Of a stretch of 64,000 nucleotides of DNA, positions 61,639 to 64,000 are shown piece after piece. How positions within the stretch are numbered: the stretch's first letter is position 1; every line of letters begins with the position of its first letter. The DNA is from Sphingobium baderi (lineage in GTDB: Bacteria > Pseudomonadota > Alphaproteobacteria > Sphingomonadales > Sphingomonadaceae): NCBI RefSeq assembly GCF_001456115.1, contig NZ_CP013264.1:3676501-3740500 (forward strand), written 5' to 3'. The notes beneath the pieces are model-generated. The model had not been told where the DNA came from. It made no database searches and was given only the letters and a program-made list of their open reading frames with translations. Position numbers and translations under genes: made by a program.

Positions 61639-63456
61639 TCAGTAAACGCGTGCCTTGGGCTTGATATATTCCGCCTCGTCGGTGAGCGTATAGTCATGGA
61701 CCGGACGGTAATCGAGGCTGACCTTGCCACCATTGCCGCCCCAACCTTCGAACCAGCTGACCGTATGCTTCATCCAGTTTTCGTCGTCGCGGTTCGGATA
61801 ATCCTCATGCGCGTGGGCGCCACGGCTTTCCTTGCGGTTTTCCGCGCTGACCATGGTGCACACGGCCTGCGACATCAGATTGTCGAGCTCAAGCGTCTCG
61901 ATAAGGTCGGTGTTCCAAATCAGCGAGCGGTCCGCGATGGATGCATCCTGAAGCCGCTTGTTGACCTCCGTCATCTTGGCGACGCCTTCGGACAGCAGCG
62001 CGCTGTCGCGGAACACGGCAGCATGCTTCTGCATGGTATGCTGCATTTCGAGGCGGATTTTCGCGGTGGACGAGCCGCCCTTGGCGTTGCGGAAGTGATC
62101 GAGGCGGCCCAGCGCCAGATCTGCCGAATCCTTGGGCAGCGGCCGATGCGCGCCATTAGGCTTGATCGTTTCCTTGAGGTGCAAGCCGGTCGCCCGGCCG
62201 AATACGACAAGGTCGATCAGCGAATTGGAGCCGAGGCGATTCGCGCCATGGACCGACACGCAGGCCGCTTCGCCGACCGCATAGAGGCCCGGCACCACGA
62301 CTTCGGGATCGTCGCCGACCTTTGTCACCACCTGGCCATGATAGTTACAGGGGATGCCGCCCATATTATAGTGGACGGTTGGCGTCACAGGCAGCGGCTG
62401 GCGGGTGAGGTCAACGCCCGCGAAAATCTTGCCGCTTTCGGTAATGCCCGGCAGACGCTCCGCCAGCACCTTGGGATCGATGTGATCGAGGTGCAGGAAA
62501 ATATGGTCCTTGTTCGGGCCGACGCCGCGCCCTTCGCGCATTTCCATCGCCATGGAGCGCGATACCACGTCGCGGCTGGCGAGATCCTTGGCCGAGGGGG
62601 CATAGCGCTCCATGAAACGCTCGCCTTCGGAGTTGGTGAGGTAGCCGCCCTCGCCGCGCGCGCCTTCGGTGATGAGCACACCCGCGCCGTAGATGCCGGT
62701 CGGGTGGAACTGCACGAACTCCAGATCCTGCAGAGGCAGGCCGGCGCGCAACACCATGCCGCCGCCGTCGCCAGTGCAGCTATGCGCCGAGGTGGCGGAG
62801 AAATAGGCGCGGCCATAGCCGCCCGTCGCCAGCACAACCGCCTGACTGCGGAAGCGGTGGATGGAGCCATCCTCCAGGCAAATGGCGATGACGCCCCGGC
62901 ATTCCTTGCCGTTCGGGCCATCTTCCATGATGAGGTCAATGGCGAAATATTCGATGTAGAAGTCCGCGTCATATTTCAGCGACTGCTGATACAGAGCGTG
63001 CAGCATGGCGTGGCCAGTGCGGTCCGCGGCGGCGCAGGTGCGCTGCACCGGCGGACCGGCGCCCATATTCTGCATATGGCCGCCAAAGGGCCGCTGGTAG
63101 ATAGTGCCATTATCGTTGCGGCTGAAAGGCACGCCGGCATGTTCCAGCTCGATCACGGCGGCGGGTGCTTCGCGCACCATATATTCAATCGCATCCTGGT
63201 CACCCAGCCAATCCGACCCCTTGACGGTGTCATACATGTGCCAGGTCCAGTGATCGGGCGAGTTATTGCCAAGGCTCGCCGCGATGCCGCCCTGCGCCGC
63301 CACGGTGTGACTGCGGGTTGGGAACAGCTTCGTGATGCAGGCGGTCTTGAGGCCCGCTTCGGCGCTGCCCATGGTCGCGCGCAAGCCCGAACCGCCCGCA
63401 CCCACAACCACGGTGTCATATGTGTGGTCGATGATCTTATAGGCTTCGGTCGACAT
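61639..63456 (-). CDS. sdhA: succinate dehydrogenase flavoprotein subunit
   Basis: The 605-residue subunit oxidises succinate to fumarate in the TCA cycle and respiratory complex [22 protein letters not shown] binds FAD, and H50 in [11 protein letters not shown] is the covalent FAD site. [20 protein letters not shown] and RAPA-type catalytic segments follow, and [20 protein letters not shown] ends the protein. Its ATG shares its A with the sdhD TAA stop (TAATG). sdhB is not downstream before the terminator, so it lies elsewhere. Confidence 0.97.
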   Translation of the reverse strand: MSTEAYKIIDHTYDTVVVGAGGSGLRATMGSAEAGLKTACITKLFPTRSHTVAAQGGIAASLGNNSPDHWTWHMYDTVKGSDWLGDQDAIEYMVREAPAAVIELEHAGVPFSRNDNGTIYQRPFGGHMQNMGAGPPVQRTCAAADRTGHAMLHALYQQSLKYDADFYIEYFAIDLIMEDGPNGKECRGVIAICLEDGSIHRFRSQAVVLATGGYGRAYFSATSAHSCTGDGGGMVLRAGLPLQDLEFVQFHPTGIYGAGVLITEGARGEGGYLTNSEGERFMERYAPSAKDLASRDVVSRSMAMEMREGRGVGPNKDHIFLHLDHIDPKVLAERLPGITESGKIFAGVDLTRQPLPVTPTVHYNMGGIPCNYHGQVVTKVGDDPEVVVPGLYAVGEAACVSVHGANRLGSNSLIDLVVFGRATGLHLKETIKPNGAHRPLPKDSADLALGRLDHFRNAKGGSSTAKIRLEMQHTMQKHAAVFRDSALLSEGVAKMTEVNKRLQDASIADRSLIWNTDLIETLELDNLMSQAVCTMVSAENRKESRGAHAHEDYPNRDDENWMKHTVSWFEGWGGNGGKVSLDYRPVHDYTLTDEAEYIKPKARVY

Positions 63457-63845
63457 TATGCGGCAGCTCCCATGAAGGCTATCTTCGCAATCGCGAAGAT
63501 GCCGGCGGCCGCGCCGCCAATGGCGTAGAAGTTCAGGAGAAGAACGGACAGGAAGGCAAGGCCCTTGTCATGGACATAATCCTCCAGCATCACCTGCATC
63601 CCAAGACGCAAATGCCAGAAAATGCTGACGATCATCAGCATCATCGGCACCGCGACCAGCGGATTGGCGATCCAGTGCGTCACGCTTTCATAATCGAGGC
63701 CGGGCAGCGTCAGCAAGCTGAAGATCAGCCACAGGACGAGCAGCAGGTTGCCGACGGCGGTGTAACGCTGCGCCAGCCAGTGATGCGCGCCGTGCCGCGC
63801 CGAGCCAAGGCCACGAACGCGGCCGATTCCGGTTCCTGTTCCCAT
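63456..63845 (-). CDS. sdhD: succinate dehydrogenase membrane anchor subunit
   Basis: The 129-residue protein has three membrane spans ([53 protein letters not shown]). [18 protein letters not shown] carries His residues near the haem and quinone site. It overlaps sdhC upstream (TGATG) and sdhA downstream (TAATG), showing tight coupling through the operon. Confidence 0.92.
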   Translation of the reverse strand: MGTGTGIGRVRGLGSARHGAHHWLAQRYTAVGNLLLVLWLIFSLLTLPGLDYESVTHWIANPLVAVPMMLMIVSIFWHLRLGMQVMLEDYVHDKGLAFLSVLLLNFYAIGGAAAGIFAIAKIAFMGAAA

Positions 63846-64000
63846 CAGAACTTACCCCCGCAGATATACACCCAGACAAGCGCCGTCACGACGACTGAAC
63901 CGATCATCGCGGCGATCGACCAGCTCTTGTTCGTCTTCAGCTCGTAACCCGCGCCCATATCGAGCACGAAGTGGCGAAGGCCGGAAAAGAGATGCTGGAA
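63845..64000 (-). CDS. sdhC: succinate dehydrogenase cytochrome b556 subunit, 3' part
   Basis: Only the last 51 residues are in the window; the gene continues beyond its right edge. FQHLFSGLRHFVLDMGAGYE carries the conserved H-x-x-x-G-x-R-H region with the haem ligand, followed by a final membrane span (SIAAMIGSVVVTALVWVYI). The TGA stop shares its A with the sdhD start. Confidence 0.92.
   Translation of the reverse strand, partial: FQHLFSGLRHFVLDMGAGYELKTNKSWSIAAMIGSVVVTALVWVYICGGKF

Noticed and set aside
61696..63528. 610-codon plus-strand frame opposite sdhA
   Set aside because: Antisense of sdhA; sdhA has all catalytic residues and operon coupling.

Overview
The window looks like chromosomal DNA of a sphingomonad (Sphingomonadaceae, Alphaproteobacteria; Sphingobium or a close relative is my best guess). 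Reasons: high GC with strong G/C bias at third codon positions, the styles of RpoB, RpoC, SdhA and HflKC, many TonB-dependent receptors, a Hydrolase_2 (SleB-like) protein directly upstream of rpoB, and family types such as TIGR02186 that are typical of alphaproteobacteria. The assignment is inference, because no rRNA is present. I saw no CRISPR array, insertion sequence or rRNA.

Positions 1 to about 7119 are different: lower GC, short genes on both strands, and phage or defence content. The region holds a partial nuclease-like gene, a phage lysozyme, a possible primase-fold protein, a DUF2958 protein, a small holin-like membrane protein, a tiny acidic ORF overlapping a RES-domain gene (possible toxin-antitoxin pair), a frameshifted lipoprotein gene, a membrane-anchored nuclease-like protein and an McrA-like HNH endonuclease. 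It ends inside a glycosyltransferase gene of the NfrB type, of which only the 3' part remains. I read it as the right end of an integrated element or degraded prophage. No integrase is in view.

7120-13749: the nfrB remnant is coupled to an outer-membrane NfrA-C-like gene. A TauE/SafE exporter, a TIGR02186 protein and a DUF2520 Rossmann protein then follow, with start/stop overlaps. On the minus strand is a valine-catabolic operon (mmsA, acyl-CoA dehydrogenase, 3-hydroxyisobutyryl-CoA hydrolase, mmsB; 11677-16532), with a divergent LysR regulator at 16640.

17593-28684 is almost all minus strand: cysQ, an iron-uptake group (PiuC-like dioxygenase, TonB, catecholate-type receptor, with Fur-like boxes before tonB and the receptor), then a run of closely spaced genes (Mrp ATPase, CoA-binding protein, IorB-like molybdoenzyme subunit, ferrochelatase, PhaB-type reductase, RHH protein).

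28837-47302 is plus strand: hflK-hflC-degP (membrane protein quality control), a HerA-like ATPase, an MFS transporter coupled to cysK, a cell wall hydrolase, and rpoB-rpoC ending at a strong terminator. A tRNA-Gln(CUG) follows at 47593.

47741-64000: an HTH regulator, a class GN sortase with its dedicated VIT/vWA substrate, an FAD-dependent oxidoreductase, a second TonB-dependent receptor with a His/Met-rich DUF2946-like partner, a MerR regulator with a LiuR-like operator before an acyl-CoA dehydrogenase, a serine hydrolase, a DUF2189 membrane protein, a GNAT acetyltransferase, and the sdhC-sdhD-sdhA operon cut by the window end.
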